A stretch of DNA of 54,087 nucleotides from contig CAYFTR010000008.1 in NCBI GenBank assembly GCA_964346185.1, positions 1 to 54,087 of the forward strand, written 5' to 3'. This document shows, piece after piece, positions 7,069-16,127 of this stretch (within the stretch, counting starts at the first letter, position 1; each line of letters opens with the position of its first letter). Both the position numbers and the translations under genes were made by a program. The notes beneath the pieces are model-generated. The model saw only the letters and a list, made by a program, of their open reading frames with translations, did no database searches and was not told the origin of the DNA. Source of the stretch: JAAYJS01 sp964346185 (GTDB lineage Bacteria; Bacillota; Clostridia; Eubacteriales; Eubacteriaceae).

Positions 7069-8022
7069 TTATTTTTTGTTTTTCTCGTAAAAGAAAGCGG
7101 GAATACGTGCAAAACGCAACGCCTTGGGAATCACCTCAAAATCCAGTGTTTCTGTTTCGAAAAGCGTTCCGTCGTAATTGCCAATTAATTTTTTGCCGTC
7201 CAAAGCGGTTAAACTGCCCGAAATTACCTCGTGCCCTTTAACCGCCGGGTGTTCGTAGTGCGTACCTTGCTTATACTTCGGTAATAAACGGGCAATATCC
7301 AATAATTTGATGTCCGAGACCATGCAAGCCTCCAATATGCCGTCATTGATCTTTGCATTCGGTGCGGGATTGTAACCGCCACCGTAGTAACCGCCGTTAG
7401 CAATGGCGATAAACAAGTAGTCGTCCTCTCCTTTTAGGGTTTGACCTTCTTTAAATTGGAGCTCATAACCGATTTTTCGGGTAAGGCGTTTACCTAAACT
7501 CTTAACAATCCCAAAAGGATAGGCATACTTCCCTAGAGAGGGCAGGTGTTCCAGTATTTTATAGGTGTTTTCCAGAACAACACCGTCAAAACCGACCGAC
7601 AGAACATTGACACAATAAGTATCGGAAACTTTAATTAAGTCCAGATAGTCCAGCTCATAAAAAAAGGACCCGCCCAATAAGTCGAGTAATCGGTATTGCT
7701 TGCCATAGAGGGTTTTTGAAAAATCGTTGGCTGTCCCCAGGGGGATAACCCCCATCGGCGTTTTGCTTCCCTGCAGGGCATTGGCGACCTCGTTAATGGT
7801 ACCGTCGCCGCCACAGGCGTAGACGACACCTCCATCGCCATAATTTTCCGAGAATTCTTTAGCTAATTCCGCTGCGTGGTTTTCGTGCTTAGTATCAACG
7901 ATACTTACCTGATTCGGGACATCCGTCATATCTAAAAAACGGTTTAAGGCTTTTCGTGTATACCGACCGTACCCTTGACCGGCATGGGTCGATATAATAT
8001 ATAGTAAGCGGTGATTTTTCAT
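7069..8022 (-). CDS. Diacylglycerol/lipid kinase family protein
   Basis: A 317-residue DAGK-catalytic-fold kinase of the YegS/BmrU/DgkB group. The nucleotide-binding loop GGDGTINEVANAL lies at about residues 80-92, followed by GVIPLGTANDFSKTL, both diagnostic. The C-terminal beta-sandwich carries YNPAPNAKINDGILEACMV, the usual region before the second acidic site. The likely substrate is diacylglycerol or a related lipid at the inner membrane face. It is the first gene of the minus-strand operon and lies opposite the parS-containing gap. Confidence 0.9.
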   Translation of the reverse strand: MKNHRLLYIISTHAGQGYGRYTRKALNRFLDMTDVPNQVSIVDTKHENHAAELAKEFSENYGDGGVVYACGGDGTINEVANALQGSKTPMGVIPLGTANDFSKTLYGKQYRLLDLLGGSFFYELDYLDLIKVSDTYCVNVLSVGFDGVVLENTYKILEHLPSLGKYAYPFGIVKSLGKRLTRKIGYELQFKEGQTLKGEDDYLFIAIANGGYYGGGYNPAPNAKINDGILEACMVSDIKLLDIARLLPKYKQGTHYEHPAVKGHEVISGSLTALDGKKLIGNYDGTLFETETLDFEVIPKALRFARIPAFFYEKNKK

Positions 8023-8233
8023 TTCTTCCTCAATTCATTGGTTTATCTTGTCAATTTCTCTAAAATTACTATTGTGTAGAGATGTGTAGAGATAATCTTT
8101 TATATTATACATGAAAAATCCTGAATTTGTATTAAAACCGTGTGTGTGTCGCCGTCTTGCATTTTTATTGCATCGCATGCTGTTTAATGAGAAAATACTT
8201 ATATCCATACATCTACCGACAACAACGACAACG

Positions 8234-8249
8234 TTGTTTCACGTGAAAC
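8234..8249. promoter_or_regulatory. parS, ParB (Spo0J) binding site
   Basis: TGTTTCACGTGAAACA, identical to the 16-base consensus parS of Firmicutes; flanking T and A extend it to an 18-base palindrome. The cognate parA/parB genes are at 44.6-46.3 kb. Confidence 0.97.
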
Positions 8250-8407
8250 AATTATTCTTGTTAAAGGAAATTTAATTGCTTTGTACCGCCAAAAAAACAA
8301 TTTCAGTAATTGTGTAAATAGGTGTACACGCCTTTTTATGGGCTGTTAGCGGATAAGTCCTTTTATAAATTTTTCTTAAAAAACTCGAATGTATTTCATA
8401 CATGGTG

Positions 8408-8413
8408 TATAAT
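8408..8413 (+). promoter_or_regulatory. -10 element of the F420-ligase-like gene
   Basis: TATAAT, 54 bases before the ATG; TCGAAT 17 bases upstream is a weak -35. A GGGAGGA ribosome binding site follows at 8452. Confidence 0.55.
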
Positions 8414-8466
8414 ACTAAAGTAATTCTAACCAACGAATATTTCGATGGTTTTGGGAGGAAAATATA

Positions 8467-9654
8467 ATGACCAGATATTGCGGAACCGTTGCACGCGGTT
8501 TGTTGGCTCCGATTGTAAAAAAGGGTGACAACCTTATTCCTATTGTTGTGGACACCGTTTTAGCAGCCGGTAAAGGTGAAGGTATTACCTTTAGAGACAG
8601 AGATGTTGTAGCCGTTACGGAGTCCCTCGTAGCCAGAGTACAAAATAATTATGTTTCTATTGAAGCCATAACAAAAGATTTGAACGAAAAATACGACGAC
8701 GAGATTGCCGTTGTTTTTCCGATAATGTCCAGAAACCGCTTTTATTTAATTATGAAAGCAATTGCACAAACAGGTAAAAAAATTAAGTTGTTTTTCAGCT
8801 ACCCCTCCGACGAAGTCGGTAACCCTGTTATGGACATCCAAATTTTGCACGAAAACAACATTAACCCCTATCAAGACACCTTAGACGAAGCGGCTTATCG
8901 CCGTTTAGTTGGTGAAAAAGGCGGTGTTCACCTCTTTACAGGTATCAACTATATTGATTTATATAAGGAAACGGCGGTAAACGATAATATTGAGATTTAC
9001 TTTACCAACAACCCTCTAAATGTTCTCGATTTTACCGACGAAATTTTAGTCGCCAATATACACGACCGAAACTACCTTAAGACTCTCTATCAAAACAAGG
9101 GTGCAAAAATCGTTTATACCCTTGCGGATATAATGAACGCACCCATCGATAATTCCGGCTATAATCCGGAATACGGTTTGTACGGATCCAACCTGGCGTC
9201 ACCGACAAGCATTAAACTGTTTCCGAGGGATGCACAGACTTTTGCCGATACTTTGGCAAAAGAATTACGTGCGGCTACCGGTGTAGCCATTGAAGCTATG
9301 GTTTACGGTGACGGTGCTTTCAGAGACCCGGTCGGAAAAATTTGGGAACTGGCAGATCCCGTGGTCTCTCCCGGTTTTACCGAAGGATTAAACGGTACCC
9401 CCAATGAAATTAAATTAAAATACGTTGCGGACAACGCATTAAAAAACTTGGACGGCAAAGAAGCAAAGGCAGCGATGCAACAAGTCATTCGTGAAAAAGC
9501 GGACAACTCCCTGGGTGAAGATTCCGCATTGGGTACAACCCCACGTCAAATTACCGATTTGTTGGGTAGTCTCTCCGACCTGATATCGGGTTCCGGCGAT
9601 AAGGGTACGCCGATTGTTTTAATTCAGGGATACTTCGATAATTACGCTTCTTAA
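8467..9654 (+). CDS. Coenzyme F420-0:glutamate ligase (CofE/FbiB) family protein
   Basis: A 395-residue protein whose N-terminal part (GLLAPIVKKGDNLIPIV, then FRDRDVVAVTESLVAR) matches the CofE-type F420-0:gamma-glutamyl ligase fold, which adds glutamate to F420-0 using GTP. No other F420 biosynthesis gene (CofC/CofD/CofGH) is in the window, and F420 is not expected in most Firmicutes, so the real acceptor may be another folate- or flavin-like molecule. It is monocistronic by position, with an independent promoter and a 276-base gap downstream. The family call is firm; the reaction is uncertain. Confidence 0.7.
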   Translation: MTRYCGTVARGLLAPIVKKGDNLIPIVVDTVLAAGKGEGITFRDRDVVAVTESLVARVQNNYVSIEAITKDLNEKYDDEIAVVFPIMSRNRFYLIMKAIAQTGKKIKLFFSYPSDEVGNPVMDIQILHENNINPYQDTLDEAAYRRLVGEKGGVHLFTGINYIDLYKETAVNDNIEIYFTNNPLNVLDFTDEILVANIHDRNYLKTLYQNKGAKIVYTLADIMNAPIDNSGYNPEYGLYGSNLASPTSIKLFPRDAQTFADTLAKELRAATGVAIEAMVYGDGAFRDPVGKIWELADPVVSPGFTEGLNGTPNEIKLKYVADNALKNLDGKEAKAAMQQVIREKADNSLGEDSALGTTPRQITDLLGSLSDLISGSGDKGTPIVLIQGYFDNYAS

Positions 9655-9860
9655 GACGAATGCTATGACGTTCTGAAGTTGTAACCGTCTATAACATCTC
9701 AAGAATCAAACATTCCGAATGCAATACACTTTTCGGATAGCAATCTGCGATGATAACCACCTGTAACACCGTCGACTTACTTAAATTATCTAAGATTTGT
9801 AAATCTTAAACTTCTAAAAAGTCAAGAAGTCATAATGTCGTTTGTACTATCAAGGTGTTG

Positions 9861-9869
9861 TGTTATAAT
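9861..9869 (+). promoter_or_regulatory. Extended -10 promoter of murA
   Basis: TGTTATAAT, a TGn-extended -10 that needs little -35 contact, 62 bases before the murA ATG; only a poor -35 (TTTGTA) lies upstream. Confidence 0.6.
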
Positions 9870-9930
9870 GTTTATTTGTAAACACGAAAAACATTGTACC
9901 CCATGCAAGCATTATGGAGAGGAAAGTATT

Positions 9931-11190
9931 ATGGAAGTATTTGTGATTGAAGGCGGACATCCCTTAAATGGCGAAGTTTGCATTTCAGGCGCTAAAAATG
10001 CCGTTCTGGGTTTAATACCCGCCGCTATTTTATCCGGCGGATCCTGTAAAATAGAAAACGTCCCCCACATTAACGATGTTAATAAAATTTTAGATATCTT
10101 GGAAAAAATCGGTGCTGAAATATACAAAGAAGCAAACACTCTGATTATCGATACCAGCCGTCACATCGCCCACGATTGCTCGGACTACCAGGAAGAAATG
10201 AGCAAAATGCGGGCATCCTATTATTTATTGGGTGCACTTTTGGGCCGATATAAAAAGGCCGTTGTTCCCCTGCCAGGCGGTTGCAATATCGGCGACAGAC
10301 CGATCGACCAACATATCAAGGGCTTTGAAGCCATGGGTGCACAGGTAAAAATAGAACACGGATTGGTTAAAATGGAAGCCGATCAATTAGTTGGTGCCAA
10401 TATCTATCTGGATGTTGTATCTGTCGGTGCAACCATCAATATTATGTTAGCAGCTGTCGGTGCCGAGGGTACGACAATTATCGAAAACGCGGCAAAGGAA
10501 CCCCACATTGTTGATGTTGCCAACTTTTTAAATCTGATGGGCGGTAACGTAAGAGGTGCAGGAACAGACACCATTCGCATTAAGGGTACGCAAAGCATGC
10601 ATGGTTGCGAATATTCCGTTATTCCGGATCAAATTACAACCGGCACCTATATGATAGCGGCTGCCGCAACCGGCGGCAATGTTCTCATAAAAAAAGCTAT
10701 CCCGAAACATATGGAAGCTGTCACCGCAAAACTTCGGGAAATGGGTGTGACTATCGAAGAATCCGTCGACTCCCTCAGAGTCATCGGCAACAGACCTTTA
10801 AAAGCTGTACGTGTCAAAACCCTGCCCTATCCGGGATTTCCCACAGATTTACAACAACCCATGGCCGTTTTAATGACGGTTGCTTCGGGTAACAGTACCA
10901 TAACCGAGACCATTTTTGAAAACAGATTCAAGTACATCGACGAACTCCGTAAAATGGGAGCGGATGTCGTCATTAACGGACGTGTTGCCAGTATTACCGG
11001 TGTCGATAAATTATCGGGCACTAAAATTACCGCAACGGACTTAAGGGCGGGTGCCGCTATGGTTGTCGCGGGCTTAATGGCGGAAGGCGAAACACGTATT
11101 TCCAATATTGAACACATTGACCGCGGATATGAAAACTTTGAAAGTAATATCCGGGAATTGGGCGGTATTATACGTAGAGAACCCCTTTAA
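9931..11190 (+). CDS. murA: UDP-N-acetylglucosamine 1-carboxyvinyltransferase
   Basis: The first committed enzyme of peptidoglycan synthesis: it transfers enolpyruvate from PEP to UDP-GlcNAc in the cytosol. The protein has 419 residues, the usual length. N-terminal Lys22/Asn23 (SGAKNAVLG) and catalytic Cys118 in LPGGCNIGDRP are present, so a fosfomycin-sensitive Cys form is predicted. The frame is open 32 codons upstream, but ATG 9931 behind GAGAGGA and the family N-terminus fix the start. walJ and an HtrA protease follow, an arrangement recalling the walJ-htrC end of the yyc operon. Confidence 0.97.
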   Translation: MEVFVIEGGHPLNGEVCISGAKNAVLGLIPAAILSGGSCKIENVPHINDVNKILDILEKIGAEIYKEANTLIIDTSRHIAHDCSDYQEEMSKMRASYYLLGALLGRYKKAVVPLPGGCNIGDRPIDQHIKGFEAMGAQVKIEHGLVKMEADQLVGANIYLDVVSVGATINIMLAAVGAEGTTIIENAAKEPHIVDVANFLNLMGGNVRGAGTDTIRIKGTQSMHGCEYSVIPDQITTGTYMIAAAATGGNVLIKKAIPKHMEAVTAKLREMGVTIEESVDSLRVIGNRPLKAVRVKTLPYPGFPTDLQQPMAVLMTVASGNSTITETIFENRFKYIDELRKMGADVVINGRVASITGVDKLSGTKITATDLRAGAAMVVAGLMAEGETRISNIEHIDRGYENFESNIRELGGIIRREPL

Positions 11191-11265
11191 AGAGTGGTAT
11201 GGTTGGCTATTCAACCAAAATCTGCAAAATCTAATAGACCATAAGATCTTCAGATCAACATTCCT

Positions 11266-11296
11266 AAAGTCGGTTGCCCAGCATCCGACTTTTTTC
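11266..11296 (+). terminator. Terminator after murA
   Basis: Stem AAAGTCGG / CCGACTTT (11266-11273 with 11285-11292), 11-base loop, then a T-run to 11296. Confidence 0.85.
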
Positions 11297-11379
11297 GATC
11301 ATACGCCCCATTTATGACTATTTAAGTCTTGATAAAGTAATTAAGTTTAGGATCAATGACAGAAACCTAAGGAGCAGTA

Positions 11380-12168
11380 ATGAAGTTTTGTAGTTTGTAT
11401 TCCGGCAGTTCGGGCAATAGTCTATTTATTGCCGCAAAAAATACCCGTATTTTAGTGGATGCCGGTTTAAGCGGAAAACAAATTGAAAATGCCATGCAAG
11501 CCCATCACTTTCAACCGGAAGATTTGCAGGGTATTTTAGTCACCCACGAACATCGCGATCATATCCACGGTGTCGGTGTTTTAGCCAGACGCTATCATTT
11601 GCCGATATATGCCAACGAAAAAACCTGGTGTGCCATGGAAAAACACCTCGGAAAACTTAAGAATTCTCATATACGGATTATCCCCGATCATCAAAGCTTT
11701 GCCGTCGGTGACTTACTAATTAAAAGTTTTTCCATTCGACATGATGCGGCGGATCCTGTCGGCTTTCATATAAGTGACGGCATAAAAAACATGGCAATTG
11801 CCACAGATACGGGCGTGTTACCGAAAAATATTCAAACCCTCATGGGACAAATGGATTTAGTCGTATTGGAAGCCAACCACGACCTTGCCATGTTGGAAGC
11901 GGGGTGCTACCCGTATCCCTTAAAACAACGGATAAAAAGCCACGTCGGCCACCTGTCCAACGTCGATGCGGCGGAAATTGCATGCTATTTGGCACAGCAA
12001 GGTGTCGCTCACATTGTATTGGCTCACTTAAGTGCCGAAAACAACTACCCGCTTTTGGCTTATCAAACCGTGTCGACCGCTCTTAAAAAGCTGTCCGTTG
12101 TACCGGGTAAGGATCTTCTCTTAACGGTCGCTAAACGTTCCGGACCCGGCAGTCTGTTGACGATATAA
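11380..12168 (+). CDS. walJ: Metallo-beta-lactamase-fold hydrolase WalJ (YycJ)
   Basis: A 262-residue MBL-fold protein. It begins MKFCSLYSGSSGNS, characteristic of WalJ, and has the metal motif THEHRDH (HxHxDH) at about residues 56-62, with later ligands in TDTG and the C-terminal LAHLS. In Bacillus WalJ is linked to cell-wall homeostasis and mutation avoidance and is encoded with the WalRK system; here no walRK is adjacent, but the downstream HtrA protease is conserved. AGGAG precedes the ATG by 6 bases. Confidence 0.9.
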   Translation: MKFCSLYSGSSGNSLFIAAKNTRILVDAGLSGKQIENAMQAHHFQPEDLQGILVTHEHRDHIHGVGVLARRYHLPIYANEKTWCAMEKHLGKLKNSHIRIIPDHQSFAVGDLLIKSFSIRHDAADPVGFHISDGIKNMAIATDTGVLPKNIQTLMGQMDLVVLEANHDLAMLEAGCYPYPLKQRIKSHVGHLSNVDAAEIACYLAQQGVAHIVLAHLSAENNYPLLAYQTVSTALKKLSVVPGKDLLLTVAKRSGPGSLLTI

Positions 12169-12198
12169 AATTATTTTAAATAGAAAGAAGGCGATATT

Positions 12199-13311
12199 AT
12201 GGAAAACCCTTCGGAAACAAAAAAAATCCATTTTAAATCCGCTCTTATCGGCGCTGTTATCGGCGGACTCATCGTCGCTTTTGCGATAGTCTTTGTTTTC
12301 GGATTTTTAACTCAAAAATATCAACTGGTTTGTTTAGACGGTAGCAACCGGGACCATCGCGTTATTGTCAATAACGAAACCATCGTGGATAACCCCGTAG
12401 AGGCCGTTGCACAAGTTGTCCCTCAAGCGGTAGTCGGCGTGTCCAGTACCGTTGTTAAGCAAAGTTTTTTCGGTCCGGTTCAAGGTGAAGCCATCGGATC
12501 CGGCTTTATCGTTTCTCCCGACGGCTATATTGTCACTAATCAACACGTTATCGGAGAAGCCGACGGTAATGTTAAAATCTCTACGGCCTCCAAAGAAGTT
12601 TACGAGGCGAAGGTTGTGTATATGAACAGCGGATTTGACTTGGCCATCCTGAAAATAGACGCCGATAACTTACCCACACTTACTTTAGGTAATTCCGATG
12701 AAATTCGTGTCGGCCAAAGTGTTGTAGCTGTGGGTAACCCCTTAAGTCTTCAATTTGAACGTAGCGTAACGGCCGGCATTATCTCCGCATTAAATCGCAG
12801 CCTGGCCATTGATCAACAAACCATTGCCGAGGACTTGATTCAAACCGATGCGACCATAAATAAGGGTAACAGCGGCGGACCCCTGGTTAATTTAAAGGGC
12901 GAAGTCATCGGTATAAATACCTACAAAGCCTCCCAGGGAGAAGGCATCGGCTTTGCCTTACCAATCAACATTGTTAAACCCATCCTGAAATCCGTTCAGG
13001 AAAAGGGTAGCTTTACACCGACCGTCCTCGGTATTCTCGGGTACGATCAGCAAGTTGCCGCTTATTTGGTTGAATCCCATGATTTTGACGAAGGGATTTA
13101 TGTAGAACGGGTTGAAACCGGTTCAGGTGCGGAACAGGCGGGTTTAAAAAAGGGTGATATTTTATTGGAAATTGACGGTCAACCGGTGAACACTATGTTA
13201 AAAATGAAAGAAATTCTTTATACGAAAGCACCCGGCGATACGGTTGCGGTAACGTTTATGCGTGATAACCGACGTCAAACACTGGATGTCCGCTTAATGG
13301 AAGGTCAATAA
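12199..13311 (+). CDS. HtrA/DegP-type serine protease (S1C) with PDZ domain
   Basis: A 370-residue membrane-anchored quality-control protease. A basic N-terminus is followed by a transmembrane helix (about residues 15-38), then the trypsin-like domain with the triad His116 (TNQHVI), Asp147 (SGFDLAI) and Ser225 (NKGNSGGP), and a C-terminal PDZ domain (about 285-365; AGLKKGDILLEIDGQPV). The catalytic domain is extracellular. It lies 30 bases after walJ, as htrC follows walJ in Bacillus. The transcript ends in the parS-containing hairpin. Confidence 0.93.
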   Translation: MENPSETKKIHFKSALIGAVIGGLIVAFAIVFVFGFLTQKYQLVCLDGSNRDHRVIVNNETIVDNPVEAVAQVVPQAVVGVSSTVVKQSFFGPVQGEAIGSGFIVSPDGYIVTNQHVIGEADGNVKISTASKEVYEAKVVYMNSGFDLAILKIDADNLPTLTLGNSDEIRVGQSVVAVGNPLSLQFERSVTAGIISALNRSLAIDQQTIAEDLIQTDATINKGNSGGPLVNLKGEVIGINTYKASQGEGIGFALPINIVKPILKSVQEKGSFTPTVLGILGYDQQVAAYLVESHDFDEGIYVERVETGSGAEQAGLKKGDILLEIDGQPVNTMLKMKEILYTKAPGDTVAVTFMRDNRRQTLDVRLMEGQ

Positions 13312-13374
13312 TTCTATTATACTTTCTTTTGAGAATAAGTACCTAAAAATATCAAGTCATCGTCTCTACTTTAT

Positions 13375-13414
13375 TAAAAGAGGGTATGTTTCACGTGAAA
13401 CATACCCTCTTTTA
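13375..13414. terminator. Bidirectional terminator hairpin containing parS
   Basis: A perfect 40-base palindrome centred at 13394/13395; its outer part AAAAGAGGG / CCCTCTTTT acts as the stem base and gives U-runs on both strands. It ends htrA (plus) and the TetR gene (minus), which converge here. Confidence 0.85.
13387..13402. promoter_or_regulatory. parS, ParB (Spo0J) binding site, second copy
   Basis: TGTTTCACGTGAAACA, an exact parS consensus, forming the apex of the terminator palindrome; about 5.1 kb from the first site and on the same side of oriC. Confidence 0.97.
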
Positions 13415-13451
13415 TTTTTATATAATTTATAAGGAAACATCTGATCATTCT

Positions 13452-14114
13452 TTAAATTAAAAATTTTAATTCGTCATAGTTTAAGTTTCTTACAAACTCC
13501 GTGGACATTGCCATATAATCTCTTAATGTTTTCCTATCAATCCCAAGCAATGTCGGTGAAATACCGGTTACATAATCAACCAAATGCATTAAGTCCAAAT
13601 TAATGTTGTTCTTATAGTAATTAATAAATATTTCCCGTCTTCCCCCGGAGTCACACATTTTTATTAATTCAAATTCGCTGTCTGTTTTGTCAAGATTAAA
13701 ATAGCGAGCGGTTTCTCTGTTAACTCTGGTAAGTACCCCTTCCATCAGTTGATAGTTTGACTGTGAAACACAAACCTCGTAATAAAAACGTCTGTTGTTT
13801 TTATCATTCAGAGCTTGATCATAAAAAATTTTAGACACACAAAAAAACTCATAACAACTGTTCTGAACATCATTCAGTTTACCTTTTAAAAAATGATAAA
13901 TACTGTCAACATATTCATTGTAAATATGTTTAACAATATTCATTTTCGTGCCGAAATAATATGGGATTGAAGACAGACTGGTACCCGCTTTTTCTCTGAT
14001 CATATTAACGGTGGTTTTATTATAACCGTAGTTATAAAACAGTTCCTTTGAAACGTCAATAATGGCTTGTTTTTTATTGATACCTTTTTGGTACATGTTT
14101 TCCGGCATACGCAT
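13452..14114 (-). CDS. TetR/AcrR-family transcriptional regulator
   Basis: A 220-residue regulator. The N-terminal TetR domain (about residues 12-60) is clear: KKQAIIDVSKELFYNYGYNK, then TTVNMIREKAGTSLSSIPYYFGTK, with the recognition helix and the YYF-K signature. The C-terminal ligand domain is not assignable. The ATG at 14114 has GGGGAG 6 bases upstream. It is transcribed away from metA, and the shared 438-base gap holds A/T-rich palindromes next to its start, suggesting autoregulation. Targets are unknown. Confidence 0.85.
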   Translation of the reverse strand: MRMPENMYQKGINKKQAIIDVSKELFYNYGYNKTTVNMIREKAGTSLSSIPYYFGTKMNIVKHIYNEYVDSIYHFLKGKLNDVQNSCYEFFCVSKIFYDQALNDKNNRRFYYEVCVSQSNYQLMEGVLTRVNRETARYFNLDKTDSEFELIKMCDSGGRREIFINYYKNNINLDLMHLVDYVTGISPTLLGIDRKTLRDYMAMSTEFVRNLNYDELKFLI

Positions 14115-14552
14115 AGACTACTCCCCTGGTTATATCTCTTCATTTCAATATACTTTATAAATGTAAAGTAACAAGTATTTTATAAAATGTCAAGTACTTT
14201 TTATATTATTTCGTTTTTTTACTATATCGTTAACTAATTCACATTTTTCCGGATTTATTTAAAATATCGCGTATATTTGCTTTTTAAGGTATTTTTATTT
14301 TTAAAGATACATAATGTTAAAAACTTTTTTTTAAAGCGTAAAAACTCATTTTTGAACTTTGAATAAAACCGATCTTCTCATTGAAAATTATATTTATTCG
14401 TTTTTTACATTTAAATCTTAAACCAAAACCGACTTCAGCCAGGTCTGACCCTTTCGATTGACACAATGTCTCCTCCGTGATATGTTATTAAAAACTTAAA
14501 AATAAACCCTCCGTTTTGGATGGGTAATAAACTATAGACAGAGGATAACACC
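14115..14552. other. 438-base AT-rich gap between TetR gene and metA
   Basis: Next to the TetR start it contains palindromes (see the operator entry). The rest is very A/T rich. I looked for a SAM (S-box) riboswitch or T-box before metA and saw no recognisable core or terminator. The metA ribosome binding site region (AGAGGA, 14541) is normal. Confidence 0.5.
14151..14188 (-). promoter_or_regulatory. Candidate TetR operator
   Basis: TACTTTA (14151-14157) and TAAAGTA (14164-14170) form a 20-base inverted repeat, followed by the perfect palindrome ATTTTATAAAAT (14177-14188), 37 bases upstream of the TetR gene start. The position is typical for an autoregulatory operator. Confidence 0.5.
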
Positions 14553-15476
14553 ATGCCAATTAAAATACCACGCAATTTACCTGCCTACGATATATTGGAG
14601 AGCGAAAATATTTTTGTAATGACAACCGACAGGGCAACAACTCAAGATATCCGTGCTTTAAAAATACTCATTATGAATTTAATGCCGACCAAGGAAATTA
14701 CCGAAACACAATTGTTGCGTTTGGTTTCCAACAGTCCATTACAAGTAGACGTTACCTTAATAAGTGCCAGCGATCACGTTTCAAAAAATACCTCCCAACA
14801 ACATTTAGATACCTTTTATAAAAATTTTAACGACATTCGCAATGACTATTTTGACGGTTTAATTATTACCGGTGCCCCTATTGAGACTATCCCCTTTGAG
14901 GCGGTTGATTATTGGAACGAACTGAAATCTATTATGGAATGGAGTCTCACCCATGTGTTTTCTACTATGCACATTTGTTGGGGAGCCCAAGCCGGTCTTT
15001 ATTATCACTACGGAATTCCCAAGTATAATTTGAATAAAAAGCTTTTCGGTGTTTTTGAGCATCGCATTATTACGGACAGCAATGCCATGTTTCGAGGTTT
15101 TGACGACATCTTTTATGTTCCCTGTTCAAGACATTCGGAAGTTCGTGTTGCAGATATCTTAAAGGTTCCCGAGTTGGAGTTGGTCTCAACCTCCGAGGAA
15201 GCCGGTGTGTATATTGTAAAAGCAAAACAGGGTCGCCAATTATTTATAACCGGACACAGTGAATACGATCCCGATACCTTAAAAAGAGAATACGAACGAG
15301 ACTTGGCAAAAGGAAAACCCATCGATATTCCTAAAAACTATTTTTATAAAGACGATCCGAAAGAAAAGCCCATGGTTCGTTGGCGCGGTCATGCCAATTT
15401 ATTATATTACAATTGGTTAAATTTTGTTTATCAGGAAACACCGTATGTTCTTGAAGAAATTGAAAACCTGGTATAA
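14553..15476 (+). CDS. metA: Homoserine O-acetyltransferase (MetA family)
   Basis: A 307-residue cytosolic enzyme that activates homoserine for methionine synthesis. Catalytic Cys142 (HICWGAQAG), His235 and Glu237 (TGHSEYD) are present at the standard MetA positions. Residue 111 is Glu (GAPIET), which in characterised MetA proteins selects acetyl-CoA, whereas Gly111 selects succinyl-CoA; hence acetyltransferase is preferred. No metY/metB is adjacent. A NUDIX gene follows closely. Confidence 0.93.
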   Translation: MPIKIPRNLPAYDILESENIFVMTTDRATTQDIRALKILIMNLMPTKEITETQLLRLVSNSPLQVDVTLISASDHVSKNTSQQHLDTFYKNFNDIRNDYFDGLIITGAPIETIPFEAVDYWNELKSIMEWSLTHVFSTMHICWGAQAGLYYHYGIPKYNLNKKLFGVFEHRIITDSNAMFRGFDDIFYVPCSRHSEVRVADILKVPELELVSTSEEAGVYIVKAKQGRQLFITGHSEYDPDTLKREYERDLAKGKPIDIPKNYFYKDDPKEKPMVRWRGHANLLYYNWLNFVYQETPYVLEEIENLV

Positions 15477-15503
15477 GTATCTTTTATGAAAGGTCGTTCC
15501 GAT

Positions 15504-16115
15504 ATGAAGCATCAATTTAAAAACCGCCACCCCGGCATTATCAGAGAAGGACATTTTAAACATTTCGGAATTTTAGCTCCCCTTATTAAAGAAAATAACC
15601 GATGGCACTTTCTTTTTGAAAAAAGAGCCGGTCATTTAAACACCCAACCCGATGAGGTGTGTTTTCCCGGAGGCGGCATCGAAAAAGGTGAAACCCCCGA
15701 AGAAGCCGCCATTCGTGAAGCCTGCGAAGAATTGTTGATTAGACCCGATCAAATCACCTTATTGGGACCCTCCGACCGTTTTGTCTCTCCATTTAATTTT
15801 ATTTTGCACCCTTTTATTGCAAAAATCCATCACTATGACGGCAACTATAATACCGACGAGGTTGCAAAGGTTTTTACCGTACCCTTGGAATATTTTAGAG
15901 AAAATAATCCCCACAATTATAATGTGAGTCTCCGACACGTCATCGGGAATGATTTCCCCTTCCAGTGGATTCCCGGAGGTCGCAACTACCCCTGGCGAAA
16001 CGGCCGTTACAAAGTGGGATTTTATCCGGATCAAGAAGAAATTATATGGGGATTAACCGCTCGCATTGTTCAAAATGCACTAGAGCTTATCGACTGCTAT
16101 CAACTTTTAATTTAA
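15504..16115 (+). CDS. NUDIX CoA pyrophosphatase-like hydrolase
   Basis: A 203-residue NUDIX hydrolase of the NudL/CoA-diphosphatase type. The NUDIX box reads GGIEKGETPEEAAIREACEE at about residues 57-76, with the conserved RExxEE core. CoA or acyl-CoA diphosphate cleavage is the usual activity. I chose ATG 15504, which has AAAGG 10 bases upstream; the in-frame ATG 15486 has no ribosome binding site. It lies 27 bases after metA, so the two are probably co-transcribed up to the terminator at 16128. Confidence 0.85.
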   Translation: MKHQFKNRHPGIIREGHFKHFGILAPLIKENNRWHFLFEKRAGHLNTQPDEVCFPGGGIEKGETPEEAAIREACEELLIRPDQITLLGPSDRFVSPFNFILHPFIAKIHHYDGNYNTDEVAKVFTVPLEYFRENNPHNYNVSLRHVIGNDFPFQWIPGGRNYPWRNGRYKVGFYPDQEEIIWGLTARIVQNALELIDCYQLLI

Positions 16116-16127
16116 TCATTTACCTAT

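Larger units (their letters stand above)
8023..8466. other. 444-base gap with parS and divergent promoters
   Basis: The gap separates the divergent lipid-kinase operon and the F420-ligase-like gene. It holds a minus-strand TATAAT (8104-8109), the perfect parS at 8234, and a plus-strand TATAAT (8408-8413). No ORF of interest and no RNA gene were seen. Confidence 0.6.

Noticed and set aside
14341..14552. Possible SAM riboswitch or T-box before metA
   Set aside because: No S-box core, no T-box GGGTGG sequence and no terminator hairpin could be found.
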